Of a DNA stretch of 64,000 bases, positions 49,657 through 58,441 are shown piece after piece. The position numbers and the translations under genes were made by a program. Numbering within the stretch: the first letter of the stretch is position 1; each line of letters opens with the position of its first letter. Below the pieces are notes generated by a model that was given only the letters and a program-made list of their open reading frames with translations, was not told where the DNA came from and searched no databases. The DNA is from Paenibacillus sp. SC116. Its GTDB lineage: Bacteria > Bacillota > Bacilli > Paenibacillales > Paenibacillaceae. The DNA is taken from the NCBI RefSeq assembly GCF_024733555.1, contig NZ_JANIOF010000001.1, positions 806,001 through 870,000 of the forward strand. Direction: 5' to 3'.

Positions 49657-52600
49657 TCATACAGATGCAAACGGTTTTTCCAACGTTAATACTGACGGGA
49701 CCAGATTAGGTGAAGCCAATCTCAAGTATTGATACCCTATCCCTGAAAGTCCGGTAAATAAACCTGGTACCTCAATATGCCTTGCGGCGCCTGAACGATA
49801 TTTCCCAAGCTGCTTTTTCTCTTGGAGAACGTTCATTCCAATCTGATTAGCTCTTTCCACCCATTCCGGACGCTGTAAGGACATACCCGCTAAGTAGAAC
49901 AACTCTGCATTTCCCAGATCACCTTGAGAAAGAGAATGATTGTATCCCATTCCTGAACGAGCCGTTGCCATTACAGCCATCTCAATTTCTTGTTGAAACA
50001 CAGGATCATCCACATAGGATCGATAAAGGATGCGACTTAATCCGAACCCAAACGCTCCATGTCCCCAAGAAGCAGAGCTTTGCCCTTCTTCACTGGATCT
50101 ACTTCTTAAATCTATTCCGTTTTCCTTTAAATCATCAAAAAGAGAACGATCGTAGCAAAGTGCATCAAGTCCAGTGTCTAGGTATGCTTGGTTGGAGGTG
50201 ACACGATGCAGGCGGAATAGTGACCAGGCGATCCCACTTACGCCGTGAGACAACCCAACTAACGGAGCTTGTTTCACGTTATTTGCAGCCATCCAACTTG
50301 TTCCGGAAGCGGTAAGTATCTTGTTGTTTACTAAATGATCGCCAAACTTAGAGGCGAGTTGAAGCGCTTCTTCCCATTCAAATTGTTCGTAAAGGTTAAG
50401 CAGTACCTGAATAACACCGGCACTTCCTCCGAACAAGTTGTAATACTGATCGTTCTCGACTTGATTACCCATATGTTCTAGGGATTGCCTCATATAAGAC
50501 ATCCATCTGTCATTTTCTCCGTATATGGCCACAAGATGGATTAATGTGTGCAAAATAGAGGATTTCCCGAAATACGAACTAGATAATGCATCGGCATGAG
50601 GAGGGGCTTTAAGAATAGATTCCATTGTTTCATTTACAATGCCCACGAACTCTGTATCCTTCGTCACGTGATCCAAATAAGCAAAAAACAAGGCGATGCC
50701 GCTAAGCCCGTTGTACAAGCCATGATTCAGAGCAGACACCTGCCACTGGCCATGATAATTGGTTTCCAGTCCTATCCACGTGGCATCATCTTTACTACCC
50801 CGGATGGCTTGTTCCATCAAACGATATCCAATGTTTTTCGATTCTTTGAGGAACAGATCAGCTCGATCTTCGGGAGATACATCTAATACCTCAGCCACAT
50901 TCTCATAAACTTGGCATAGAGGACTATGTATCTCTGCATTACTCGCTATCGATCCTTCGATCCATGAGATTTGTTGTTCGATCACTTCCGCAGTCAGGCT
51001 TTTGATTCGAAACATGACTTTCTCGTAACTGGATTGGGAAAAATACTCGGGTATCCTTTCACCTGAACTGGCGATGAGATCCGTGCTCCCCGGTGTAGTT
51101 GTAAAAAACGGGATATCTCCTCCCCACAAGTCTTGTTTTTCGTAACGTATATGGCGTGAATCCAGAATTGTAAACCATAAGCGGTCCAACAGCTTTTCGC
51201 GCTCAATCATATCTCTCATATAGTCAGGATGATTCGTCTCTATGACAAAATTTCCGTAATAATTAGTCGCGCGAATCACAACTCGAATCGGATCATTCTT
51301 AAATCTGGTCAATGGGCTATTTCCAGCTGTCAGCTCTTCTTTGTTATCATAGATAATCTGAATCGCTTCCCTAAAGCCTTGGATGATGGCATCCACGTAA
51401 TCGTGAGCCAATATCCGTTTTCCGTTTAAATGAGGAGTGTTCTGAGAACTCACCTCTAACATAGCCTTTTTGCGGACAAAACGCATCTCATCCGTGCCGT
51501 CATTTTCAATTCGCAGAACAGGATTCGGCAGTACCTGCTTATTGGTTGCATTGGTGTTGATCCCACTAAGGTCGATGCCGCGACCATCCGCACCCTGGAA
51601 ATATAAACGCGGTAGCAGTGATGTACCGATCACGGAGTTAATAATCCTATACTTTGCTTTAGTATCAGCCGTTTCTTCTATCTTCAATTCCGGACTATGG
51701 TGGAAAATCGTTTCCAAATCTATTAATCTAGGGTGTTCCCCATCTGCAATCATATTTTCGTAGTGGAAATCAGCTCCATTGAGCGCGTACAAAACAGCGA
51801 GCAGACTACCCAGCCGCTTATAGTAGTGCTCCGCTTCTTGTTCTGTCTGGCAATGGCTATGTTCAACGCATTCTTCCCATGCGTGTTCTTTCCCGTACAG
51901 AATTAGATGGCTGGAAAGAGTAGGAGTAAACCCTTTTTCATTCATCCAATCCAAAAATCCAAAAAAATGACGAGCGATAGAAAGGTCTTTTGGTTTATAG
52001 AAGACGACCTTATTCGAAGCGAAGATAAAACGCATGACGGTGCGCCCTTTTTGATGAGAATCTCCCGATCCGGTCGAAATCGAGATCAACTTCTCGCCTT
52101 CTAGATGGAACATGCTTTGTATATTTTCCCAGTCAGCAGAAAACCGTTCTAGCGCTTCAAAAATGGACTGAATAAAATAGGAGGTGCGAATCATGAGCAG
52201 ACGAGTTAAAACAGGATATTCCTTGTAGATAAATTCTAATGAGTCTGGATCAAGCAGTTTGCTTTTCACAAAATATTCATAGCGTGCCTCAGGGGTCTCC
52301 CCTTCTAATTCATTCATCTGTTTACTGATATACATTTCAAGCACAATGCTTCTTGCACCCATTTGGTTTAATCCCGCTACAAGGTGATGGAGGAGAGACG
52401 GTAATAATTGCTCAGTATCTACTCTCTCCAGTAATAGTGGATGTTGCTGAATAAATTCCGCGCATTTCTTTTTTGCCCATAACGTAAATGGTCGGTAGGC
52501 AAGACTAATGAGTAGTTTGTCCCCTTCTAACCAAGGCTCCGCCCGATTCAGCAATAAGGCCTCATCCAGCCATTCCATCCAATCTGGCTTATCTTTATCT

Positions 52601-52878
52601 TTCAAATGATAGGTATGAATCCACTCGTCATTTTTAGCCAACTCGATTAATTTGGCAAAGTCATTTGCCTCCATGTCCTCCACTTGCAGACGCTCTTGCC
52701 ATGTGCGGTCGTTTAAGAGAGAAGCTTCTTTCCATTGTTGTATATGTTGTTCTAGGTCATCTTGAGCTATAGCAAGTTGTTCTATGTCCTGTATAAACGC
52801 TAATCTTTCTTTTATAGTCAACGATCTATAGAGATCATCTGATAGTTTTTTTGAATTCATCTCACTCGCAATAGTCAA
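49657..52878 (-). CDS. lanM: Type II lanthipeptide synthetase LanM with altered cyclase zinc site
   Basis: 1073 residues from a TTG with GAGGTG 8 nt upstream (an ATG six codons in is an alternative). N-terminal DUF4135 dehydratase: 'STGSGDSHQKGR' (Asp273, His275), 'VVFYKPKDLSIARHF', 'GADFHYENMIADGEHPRLID'. It phosphorylates and eliminates Ser/Thr in LanA. The C-terminal LanC-like domain keeps 'GLSHGVSGIAW' (His878), but the zinc ligands are lost. The usual W-C-H-G is 'WGHG' (Gly939) and the usual C-H-G is 'LSQGDLGN' (Ser984, Gln985). Thioether cyclisation by the normal zinc mechanism is therefore doubtful. Lies between the erased precursor locus and lanA. Confidence 0.93.
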   Translation of the reverse strand: MTIASEMNSKKLSDDLYRSLTIKERLAFIQDIEQLAIAQDDLEQHIQQWKEASLLNDRTWQERLQVEDMEANDFAKLIELAKNDEWIHTYHLKDKDKPDWMEWLDEALLLNRAEPWLEGDKLLISLAYRPFTLWAKKKCAEFIQQHPLLLERVDTEQLLPSLLHHLVAGLNQMGARSIVLEMYISKQMNELEGETPEARYEYFVKSKLLDPDSLEFIYKEYPVLTRLLMIRTSYFIQSIFEALERFSADWENIQSMFHLEGEKLISISTGSGDSHQKGRTVMRFIFASNKVVFYKPKDLSIARHFFGFLDWMNEKGFTPTLSSHLILYGKEHAWEECVEHSHCQTEQEAEHYYKRLGSLLAVLYALNGADFHYENMIADGEHPRLIDLETIFHHSPELKIEETADTKAKYRIINSVIGTSLLPRLYFQGADGRGIDLSGINTNATNKQVLPNPVLRIENDGTDEMRFVRKKAMLEVSSQNTPHLNGKRILAHDYVDAIIQGFREAIQIIYDNKEELTAGNSPLTRFKNDPIRVVIRATNYYGNFVIETNHPDYMRDMIEREKLLDRLWFTILDSRHIRYEKQDLWGGDIPFFTTTPGSTDLIASSGERIPEYFSQSSYEKVMFRIKSLTAEVIEQQISWIEGSIASNAEIHSPLCQVYENVAEVLDVSPEDRADLFLKESKNIGYRLMEQAIRGSKDDATWIGLETNYHGQWQVSALNHGLYNGLSGIALFFAYLDHVTKDTEFVGIVNETMESILKAPPHADALSSSYFGKSSILHTLIHLVAIYGENDRWMSYMRQSLEHMGNQVENDQYYNLFGGSAGVIQVLLNLYEQFEWEEALQLASKFGDHLVNNKILTASGTSWMAANNVKQAPLVGLSHGVSGIAWSLFRLHRVTSNQAYLDTGLDALCYDRSLFDDLKENGIDLRSRSSEEGQSSASWGHGAFGFGLSRILYRSYVDDPVFQQEIEMAVMATARSGMGYNHSLSQGDLGNAELFYLAGMSLQRPEWVERANQIGMNVLQEKKQLGKYRSGAARHIEVPGLFTGLSGIGYQYLRLASPNLVPSVLTLEKPFASV

Positions 52879-53103
52879 TGATCTACACCTCGCTTGGACA
52901 ATGGAATGAATACGTTAGAATCTTTGCAAAGAACATTCAAGTATGAAGAAGTCCCTGTTACTAAAAAAACATAGTGCTATAAGACATAGCACTATGGTGT
53001 GACTATTATTGGTATTTGTCCAACACCTCGTTTTGGGATTTTTTAATTACACTTTCATAGTACCAAGTGATAAATTTATTTCATACTTCGCAATCTTGCA
53101 TTT
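52879..53103 (-). pseudogene. Erased precursor locus: lanA flanks without lanA
   Basis: The promoter side (53013-53103, 'CAACACCTCG' and 'TTTTTTAATTACA' and 'ACTTCGCAA' and 'CTTGCATTTTT') is homologous to the lanA upstream region at 49564-49650. The terminator side (52899-53010, 'ACATAGTGCTA' hairpin and 'ACGTTAGAATCTTTG' spacer) matches 49262-49365. In the lanA copy about 190 bp containing the gene lie between the two parts; here they are joined directly. The lanA copy is flanked by TTCAT on both sides, a likely deletion point. Confidence 0.78.
52962..52997 (-). terminator. Orphan terminator of the erased lanA
   Basis: CATAGTGCTA/TAGCACTATG stem with seven T on the minus strand, a diverged copy of 49314-49352. 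It now lies between lanT and lanM and may reduce lanM transcription from upstream. Confidence 0.78.
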
Positions 53104-55269
53104 TTATAGATGTAATTTCGCCATTTCCGCCTGTTGACTCTGCATTTGGTTCTTGTATAACTGATAGTACAACCCCTCCCTCTCCAGTAGTTCCTGATGA
53201 TGACCCATTTCTGCAATCTGCCCCTCTTTCATGACAACAATCCGATCCGCATGAACAACAGTACTCAGACGATGGGCAATAATCACTTGTGTGCATTTTA
53301 ATTGCTGCAAATTCTCTTGAACACGCGATTCTGAAAGCGTATCCAAAGCAGAGGTAGCTTCATCGAGGACTATCAATTTCGGTTGGTTCACCAAGGCACG
53401 AGCCAGAAGGAGCCTTTGCCTTTGACCACCCGAAAAGTTGATGCCTCCCTCAGAAATCATCGTATTGTACCCAAGGGGCTGCTTGAGAATATCTTCATGA
53501 ATATCAGCTAATTGAGCGGCCCGAATGGTATTTTCTACAAAAATATTGTCGTTAAATAGTTTGATATTGTCCAACACAGTACCATGGGACAACCGCGTCT
53601 CCTGCAGGATTGTACCAATTTGTCTGCGTACAGCGTTCAAGTCTAGCTCTTCTATCGAAATCCCATCAAACTTGATCCTTCCCTCTGTCGGAACATACAG
53701 TCCAAGAATCAGCTTGGCCAGCGTACTTTTTCCGGAACCGGACTCGCCGACGATCGCCACCTTCTCTCCAGACTTGATATGCAAGGAAACAGCAGCTACA
53801 TTGTTAGGACCAAAAGTATCATACGTAAAAGATACGTCTTCCAATTCTATCGATCCCTTAAAATCATCCAGTGTTCTTCCACCCTGCTCCTCCGACTTAC
53901 TCTCCATCACATCCTGCAATCGCTGCGTATAGGAACCTAATACGAGAAATTGCGAGTATGTCATCACAATAGAAAAAATAGGAATCATAAAAGAGACAGC
54001 TAAAGCACTAAATCCAAGGAGTTCTCCTAATGTAAAAGTCCCTTGCAATACATAGGCCGAACCTACCCATAATAAAATTAGTGGGGTGCTGAGTTGGATT
54101 CCAGAGCTGAACGTATCCAGTATGGATGTATACACGCTTTGCTTCTGCGACACTTCCAACTGGGAGGTAAATAAATTACGCCAATGTTCAAATACCTTTT
54201 TCTCTGCCCCTAACACCTTGATATCACAAATGCCATAAATGCTTTCCGTCAAATAACTTTGTGTTTTCGTTTGAGCCGAAACGTGTCGATCAGACAACTT
54301 TCGCAACAGATGGCTGCTTAAGAGCAGCGTACCAGCCACGACCATACACAAGAGCAAGACCATCAATGCAAGTTTCCAATGGAGAGAGAACATTATAACA
54401 GCATAGCCGACAACAAGTATTAGATCGATGATGATCGAGAGCACGCGGGAAGACAGGATTTGTCTGATTATTATATTTGAATTTGCTCGAAAAATAAGAT
54501 CACCGCTCGTCCTGCTCTCAAAAAACGAAAAATTCAAATGAAATAGCTTCGAGATAAAGGTGGACATCAGTGATATATCCATGGAGGTTTGCAGCTTCGC
54601 AATGAGGTAGCCCCTAAGCAGTGAAAATAGCTGATGAAATAAGTAGAGTCCAAGAATCGAATAGCCTATGACGCTCCATTGTGAGCTATCTTCCTTTAAA
54701 ATAACCTGATCTGTCAGCCACTGTGTCAATTTAGGAGTAACTAATCCGACTCCTTGAAGCAAGAGAGAAGCAAGGAGAAGATAAGTCAGAAGTTTTCGCT
54801 GCTTTAAAATGTGGATTAGCAAAAGATTTATCCTTCGCTTCTTCGGTTGGGAGGTAAATGTATCATCTGGTTTGAAGGTTAATACGTAACCGGAGTAAGA
54901 GGTTTGGAATTCCTCTTTAGAGATGCTTCTTCTACTACTGGAAGGATCTAGAATGGTAACCGTTTTCTTATCCATTCGTTCCACGACCACATAATGTTTG
55001 AATTCCCAGAACACGATGTAAGGCATCGACAATTCGGGCAATTGATGAACTTCTGCTTTGTACGCCTTTCCTATCATGTGAAATTGTTTTCCGATTTCAA
55101 TTAAATGATAAAGTGACGAGCCTTTTTTAGAAGATCCAAACTGATTGCGCAATTCAGTCAGCGTAACATGGTAATCGTGGTAACCCAAGACCATGGCAAG
55201 GCAAGCTAAGCCGCACTCGCTGTGTTCCATTTGTTCAATAAACGGGATTTTCTTTCTCATATGAATCAT
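53104..55269 (-). CDS. lanT: Bifunctional peptidase/ABC exporter LanT
   Basis: 721 residues. N-terminal C39 peptidase with catalytic Cys19 ('EQMEHSECGLACLAMVLGYH'), His92 ('FKHYVVVERMD') and Asp108 ('ILDPSSS'). Five to six membrane helices (about 160-440). Nucleotide-binding domain with Walker A 'GESGSGKST', signature 'FSGGQRQRLLLARAL', Walker B 'LIVLDEATSALD' and switch His 'IIAHRLST'. It cuts the double-glycine leader of LanA and exports the core. The start overlaps the regulator gene by 35 bp. First structural gene of the locus. Confidence 0.95.
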   Translation of the reverse strand: MIHMRKKIPFIEQMEHSECGLACLAMVLGYHDYHVTLTELRNQFGSSKKGSSLYHLIEIGKQFHMIGKAYKAEVHQLPELSMPYIVFWEFKHYVVVERMDKKTVTILDPSSSRRSISKEEFQTSYSGYVLTFKPDDTFTSQPKKRRINLLLIHILKQRKLLTYLLLASLLLQGVGLVTPKLTQWLTDQVILKEDSSQWSVIGYSILGLYLFHQLFSLLRGYLIAKLQTSMDISLMSTFISKLFHLNFSFFESRTSGDLIFRANSNIIIRQILSSRVLSIIIDLILVVGYAVIMFSLHWKLALMVLLLCMVVAGTLLLSSHLLRKLSDRHVSAQTKTQSYLTESIYGICDIKVLGAEKKVFEHWRNLFTSQLEVSQKQSVYTSILDTFSSGIQLSTPLILLWVGSAYVLQGTFTLGELLGFSALAVSFMIPIFSIVMTYSQFLVLGSYTQRLQDVMESKSEEQGGRTLDDFKGSIELEDVSFTYDTFGPNNVAAVSLHIKSGEKVAIVGESGSGKSTLAKLILGLYVPTEGRIKFDGISIEELDLNAVRRQIGTILQETRLSHGTVLDNIKLFNDNIFVENTIRAAQLADIHEDILKQPLGYNTMISEGGINFSGGQRQRLLLARALVNQPKLIVLDEATSALDTLSESRVQENLQQLKCTQVIIAHRLSTVVHADRIVVMKEGQIAEMGHHQELLEREGLYYQLYKNQMQSQQAEMAKLHL

Positions 55270-55507
55270 GTTCCCCTTCGGAATGATTACTTTGATTAAA
55301 ATCCAGTTTGTCTAACCAACCAAAGTGATAAGCGAGAATTCCTATTTGAACTCTGGAAGATATTTGACATTTTCCCTTTATGGAAGCAATAATCTCTCCC
55401 ACTCTTCTACGACTGACAAACAGTTTCTTAGAAATCTCTACATCTTTTAATCCTTTCGCTATCAGAATCGCTACTTCTTTCTCCTTCTGAGTAAGACATA
55501 CACTCAT
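55235..55507 (-). CDS. Stand-alone LuxR/GerE-type HTH regulator
   Basis: 90 residues from the ATG of MSVCLTQKEK, with AGGAGGTGAT just upstream. Almost only a GerE HTH: 'LTQKEKEVAILIAKGLKDVE' and 'ISKKLFVSRRRVGEIIASIK'. It lacks a receiver or sensor domain. The gene overlaps lanT by 35 bp, so it heads the lanthipeptide operon and probably regulates it. The C-terminal tail (SNHSEGEHDSYEKENPVY) is highly polar and reads over the lanT start region. Confidence 0.85.
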   Translation of the reverse strand: MSVCLTQKEKEVAILIAKGLKDVEISKKLFVSRRRVGEIIASIKGKCQISSRVQIGILAYHFGWLDKLDFNQSNHSEGEHDSYEKENPVY

Positions 55508-55621
55508 CATATCACCTCCTATCAATTGGAAAATGATTGCTGGCTATGTTTTACATGCAGTTAAGTTCTATGGTAATGAGTGTTGCAATTTTTCCGTAAA
55601 CACCTCCGTTTTATGGAATAA

Positions 55622-55673
55622 GAAAAAGGGATTTGCATACTAGTCATGACTAATATGCAAATCCCTTTTTAAT
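55622..55673. terminator. Strong bidirectional terminator
   Basis: 17-bp perfect stem (AAAAAGGGATTTGCATA and complement, 55623-55639 and 55654-55670). It ends the DedA gene and separates it from the lanthipeptide locus. Confidence 0.88.
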
Positions 55674-55693
55674 TCTGATTATATCTTAACGCC

Positions 55694-56290
55694 TTACTTC
55701 GTCTCACTGCTAACGTTAATTTGAGCTTTCTTTTTAGCGCGAAACTTACGAAATAGGAACCAGACCAATGCAATAACAAGGAAGAGTACGAAACTGATAA
55801 GTGTAAAATATTCATTAATTACATTTTCAGCTAATGAACCATAAATATAAAACAGTATCCCTACAATATAAAACTTAGCTGCTCGTCCGATTGCTGCATA
55901 GCCCATCAATTTCCACAAGGGAAAGTTCGTACTACCTGAAAGAATGGTAAAGATTTTAAAGGGAATGGGTGTAAAGGATCCTAGAAAAATAGCAGCTTCT
56001 CCATGTTTATTAAACATTTCAGATGCGGAATCGACCCACTCTTTTTTGAGTATTTTGTTCAAAAATGATCGCCCTGCCACTTTCCCAATCCAGTATCCAA
56101 TTGGCGAGCCCAATAAACATCCGATAAATCCAACAGTAGCCAACCATAACGCATTGGAAGGGTCAACCATACTTAAAGATATTTGAGTAAAGAAAGCTGG
56201 TATCGGGAAAATAATAGCATCAATAAAAGAATGAAACATCATACCCCATATCCCAAAATCTTTTAGAAAGTTCAATATAGAATCTACCAT
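55694..56290 (-). CDS. DedA family (VTT-domain) membrane protein
   Basis: 198 residues with four to five membrane segments. DedA/YqaA features: 'GCLLGSPIGYWIGKVAGRSF', 'FNKHGEAAIFLGSFTPIPFK' with the conserved proline turn, and 'LMGYAAIGRAAKFYIVGILF'. DedA proteins act as lipid scramblases/flippases or support membrane homeostasis. C-terminus strongly basic (RKFRAKKKAQ). Single gene. Confidence 0.88.
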   Translation of the reverse strand: MVDSILNFLKDFGIWGMMFHSFIDAIIFPIPAFFTQISLSMVDPSNALWLATVGFIGCLLGSPIGYWIGKVAGRSFLNKILKKEWVDSASEMFNKHGEAAIFLGSFTPIPFKIFTILSGSTNFPLWKLMGYAAIGRAAKFYIVGILFYIYGSLAENVINEYFTLISFVLFLVIALVWFLFRKFRAKKKAQINVSSETK

Positions 56291-56497
56291 TCAGTTGTTC
56301 CGCTCCTCATTTGTTGTGTCTATTCAATATATTCGTTGATTAATTGTTTCCGTAATTCCATCTACTCGGTCATCACTATTACTTCCCGCTTTATCATAAT
56401 CAACGAAAATGAACAAACGCCGAAGAAAATCTGAATTAATTATTAAAATTTCCTGAAAGAAATCCTCATAACTTTTATCTTACCATAGATATGACGT

Positions 56498-56956
56498 TTA
56501 AATCTCTTCGACTACTTTAAGATTTTCAACTTTATATTGGCTTCTTACTTTTTTTTCATGGGATGACAGTACAATATTCGTTGATGGTGTTCCGTATTTC
56601 ATAGCTTCATCAATAAATCGCTCTAAACTTTCCACAGAATGCGTAGCCACTTTTGCAATATAACTTATTTCTCCCGCTACGCGATAGCATTCCATTACAT
56701 CAGGATGATTGTTGCAAAAATGAGACAGCGCTTTACAATCTTTTGATTCAAACAAAATGAGCGCCATGATGTTGCGATCTAATTTTTTCAAGGACACACT
56801 TGCGTGGTACCCTTCAATGGTATGATTATCTTCAAGCTTCCTTACTCGCTCAATAACAGCAGGTGATGATAAATGAACAATCTCCGCCAACTCTTTCATC
56901 GAAATTTTAGCGTTTTTCTGCAGCTCTTCTAGTATTTTCTCATCTATTTTGTCCAA
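56498..56956 (-). CDS. Lrp/AsnC family transcriptional regulator
   Basis: 152 residues. N-terminal HTH 'DEKILEELQKNAKISMKELA' and 'VHLSSPAVIERVRKLEDNHT', then the RAM ligand domain ('LKKLDRNIMALILFE', 'ECYRVAGEISYIAKVATHSV', 'IVLSSHEKK'). Divergent from the DJ-1/PfpI gene 137 bp away, a likely target besides itself. The ligand is probably an amino acid. Confidence 0.92.
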   Translation of the reverse strand: MDKIDEKILEELQKNAKISMKELAEIVHLSSPAVIERVRKLEDNHTIEGYHASVSLKKLDRNIMALILFESKDCKALSHFCNNHPDVMECYRVAGEISYIAKVATHSVESLERFIDEAMKYGTPSTNIVLSSHEKKVRSQYKVENLKVVEEI

Positions 56957-57093
56957 ATCTATCCCTGCCTTTCTTTATAAAGCATTTTAAGGTAATAACC
57001 ACTGTAAGTAAAGTTACACGAAACATTAACCGTATTCAACCCATGTGTTAAGCGGTTGTTATTATCTAAACTAAAGGCATAGGAGGCGATGAG

Positions 57094-57681
57094 ATGAAAA
57101 AAGTATTATTATTGTTGGCGGATGGCTTTGAAGCTGTAGAGGCAAGTGTGTTTACTGATGTGTTTGGTTGGAATAAGTGGGAAGGCGATGAATCTACAGA
57201 ATTGATCACAGTCGGCTTACGCAAGCAAATAAAGAGTACTTGGAACTTTACGATTATAGCTGAACAAGTAGTTAGTGAAATCGATCTTGAGCATTTTGAT
57301 GCACTAGCAATTCCTGGCGGGTTTGAGGAGGCTGGTTTTTATGATGACGCCTATGATGAAAGGTTTCTTGATGTGATTCGACATTTTGATGCTAACCAAA
57401 AACCAATCGCCTGTATTTGCGTAGCATCTCTAACCTTAGGTAAAAGCGGAATCTTGCAAAATAGACGGGCTACAACCTACAGTCATCCATCAAGCCATAG
57501 AATAGATCAATTAAAATCATTCGGTGCAAATGTACAGAACTCACCTATCGTTCAAGACGGTCATATTATCACTTCATCGAATCCAGCTACTGGCTTCGAT
57601 GTTGCGTTTCTACTACTTGAATCATTAACTTCAGTAGAAAATACTAAACGTATTAAAGAATTAATGGGGTTTAATAATTGA
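57094..57681 (+). CDS. DJ-1/PfpI family protein
   Basis: 195 residues. Flavodoxin-like DJ-1 fold: 'KKVLLLLADGFEAVEASVFT', 'FDALAIPGGFEEAGFYDD' with the acidic residue, and the nucleophile elbow 'IACICVASLTLGKSG' holding the reactive cysteine. 'ATTYSHPSSHRIDQL' follows as in DJ-1/ThiJ members. Family roles include deglycase/glyoxalase or chaperone-like stress functions; the specific one is unknown. AGGAGGCGATGAG precedes the ATG. Confidence 0.92.
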   Translation: MKKVLLLLADGFEAVEASVFTDVFGWNKWEGDESTELITVGLRKQIKSTWNFTIIAEQVVSEIDLEHFDALAIPGGFEEAGFYDDAYDERFLDVIRHFDANQKPIACICVASLTLGKSGILQNRRATTYSHPSSHRIDQLKSFGANVQNSPIVQDGHIITSSNPATGFDVAFLLLESLTSVENTKRIKELMGFNN

Positions 57682-57689
57682 AACAAAAA

Positions 57690-57735
57690 TAGGGCTTATA
57701 TTACTGAAAAGATAGTAGTATAAGCTCCTTTTATC
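57690..57735 (+). terminator. Terminator of the DJ-1/PfpI gene
   Basis: GGCTTATAxTACT/AGTAxTATAAGC stem followed by TTTT. Confidence 0.7.
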
Positions 57736-58032
57736 TGCTCTATTTGTGATCTTTCTTTAAAAATATAAGGACTCGTGGTCTATTTGAATTTGGGATATAG
57801 TTGTGTACACTGATACTAATAGTAGCTGATTAATTGATTTCACACCTTCACAATCTACGATATACTCCACGATATGACGATAACAGACGTCTTTACTTTC
57901 ATTGATCAACACAACTGAATCGCATCCGTATCATTCATCATAATCACCCATTCTATCTTACTGTCAGACAAACTGTTTCCATCACCTCACTACTGAGACT
58001 ACGCTAAGATTTCCATACATGTTAACCGATTT

Positions 58033-58131
58033 GTGAAACACTATGCGTAGCTTGAGTTTGGAAGAAAATTATTTAATACGTAAGACAACACACAAACAAC
58101 CTTGCTCTTTTTCCAAGGGCAAGGTTGTTTA
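58033..58131 (+). pseudogene. Relic of a further tandem LPMO gene with its terminator
   Basis: 'GTGAAAC..GCGTAGC..AGTTTGGAA' aligns in register with the last codons of the LPMO at 58442 (GAAACT..GCGTAGC..AGTTTGGAA). It reads CVA-stop-VWKKII-stop where intact copies read GVAAVWKQL or similar. It is followed 20 nt later by the hairpin AAACAACCTTGC/GCAAGGTTGTTT, nearly the same as the terminator of the copy ending at 63168. No upstream LPMO reading frame remains. Confidence 0.68.
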
Positions 58132-58227
58132 TTGAGGGCTTAGTCACACTTTACTAAATATGAACTAGTAAACTACATCTTTTTCAGATTAAATTTATTA
58201 TCAGATAAAATTTTTTATAAATAAGAG

Positions 58228-58441
58228 TTCACAACTCTATTTCTTTGATCTATAATAAGATCACTTATGAAGGGGGGTGAGTATGAACATAGTCCGCTAC
58301 TAACATATATGGAGGTGTGCACACTAGCAAATAACGATAACGTTCATAGCATGATTGCTTCCTCTTGCAAGAGAGTTGATAGCAATAACTGCTCTGAATC
58401 TAATCCAATTATCACAAAACCCTATTAGGAGGAATAATAAT
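58228..58441 (+). promoter_or_regulatory. Promoter and long leader of tandem LPMO copy 1
   Basis: -35 TTCACA (58228-58233), 17-bp spacer, -10 TATAAT (58251-58256). The leader has two Shine-Dalgarno-like motifs far from the start codon (AGGGGGGTGA at 58271 and GGAGGTG at 58311) and the real ribosome site TTAGGAGG next to the ATG. Confidence 0.75.

Larger units (their letters stand above)
57682..58227. other. Gene-free region ending in an LPMO relic
   Basis: Holds the terminator of the DJ-1 gene (57690-57735) and then about 300 bp without a recognisable gene. At the right edge are the LPMO 3' relic and its orphan hairpin (58033-58130). Confidence 0.5.

Noticed and set aside
55526-55620. A further lanthipeptide precursor upstream of the LuxR-type gene
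   Set aside because: Only a CACCTCC sequence recalls the lanA ribosome site; no frame with a double-glycine leader is present.
58310-58426. 37-codon frame in the leader of LPMO copy 1, starting ATGGAGGTG
   Set aside because: The other three leaders have only 3-11 codons at the same place with no sequence similarity, so the conserved feature is the RNA motif, not a peptide.
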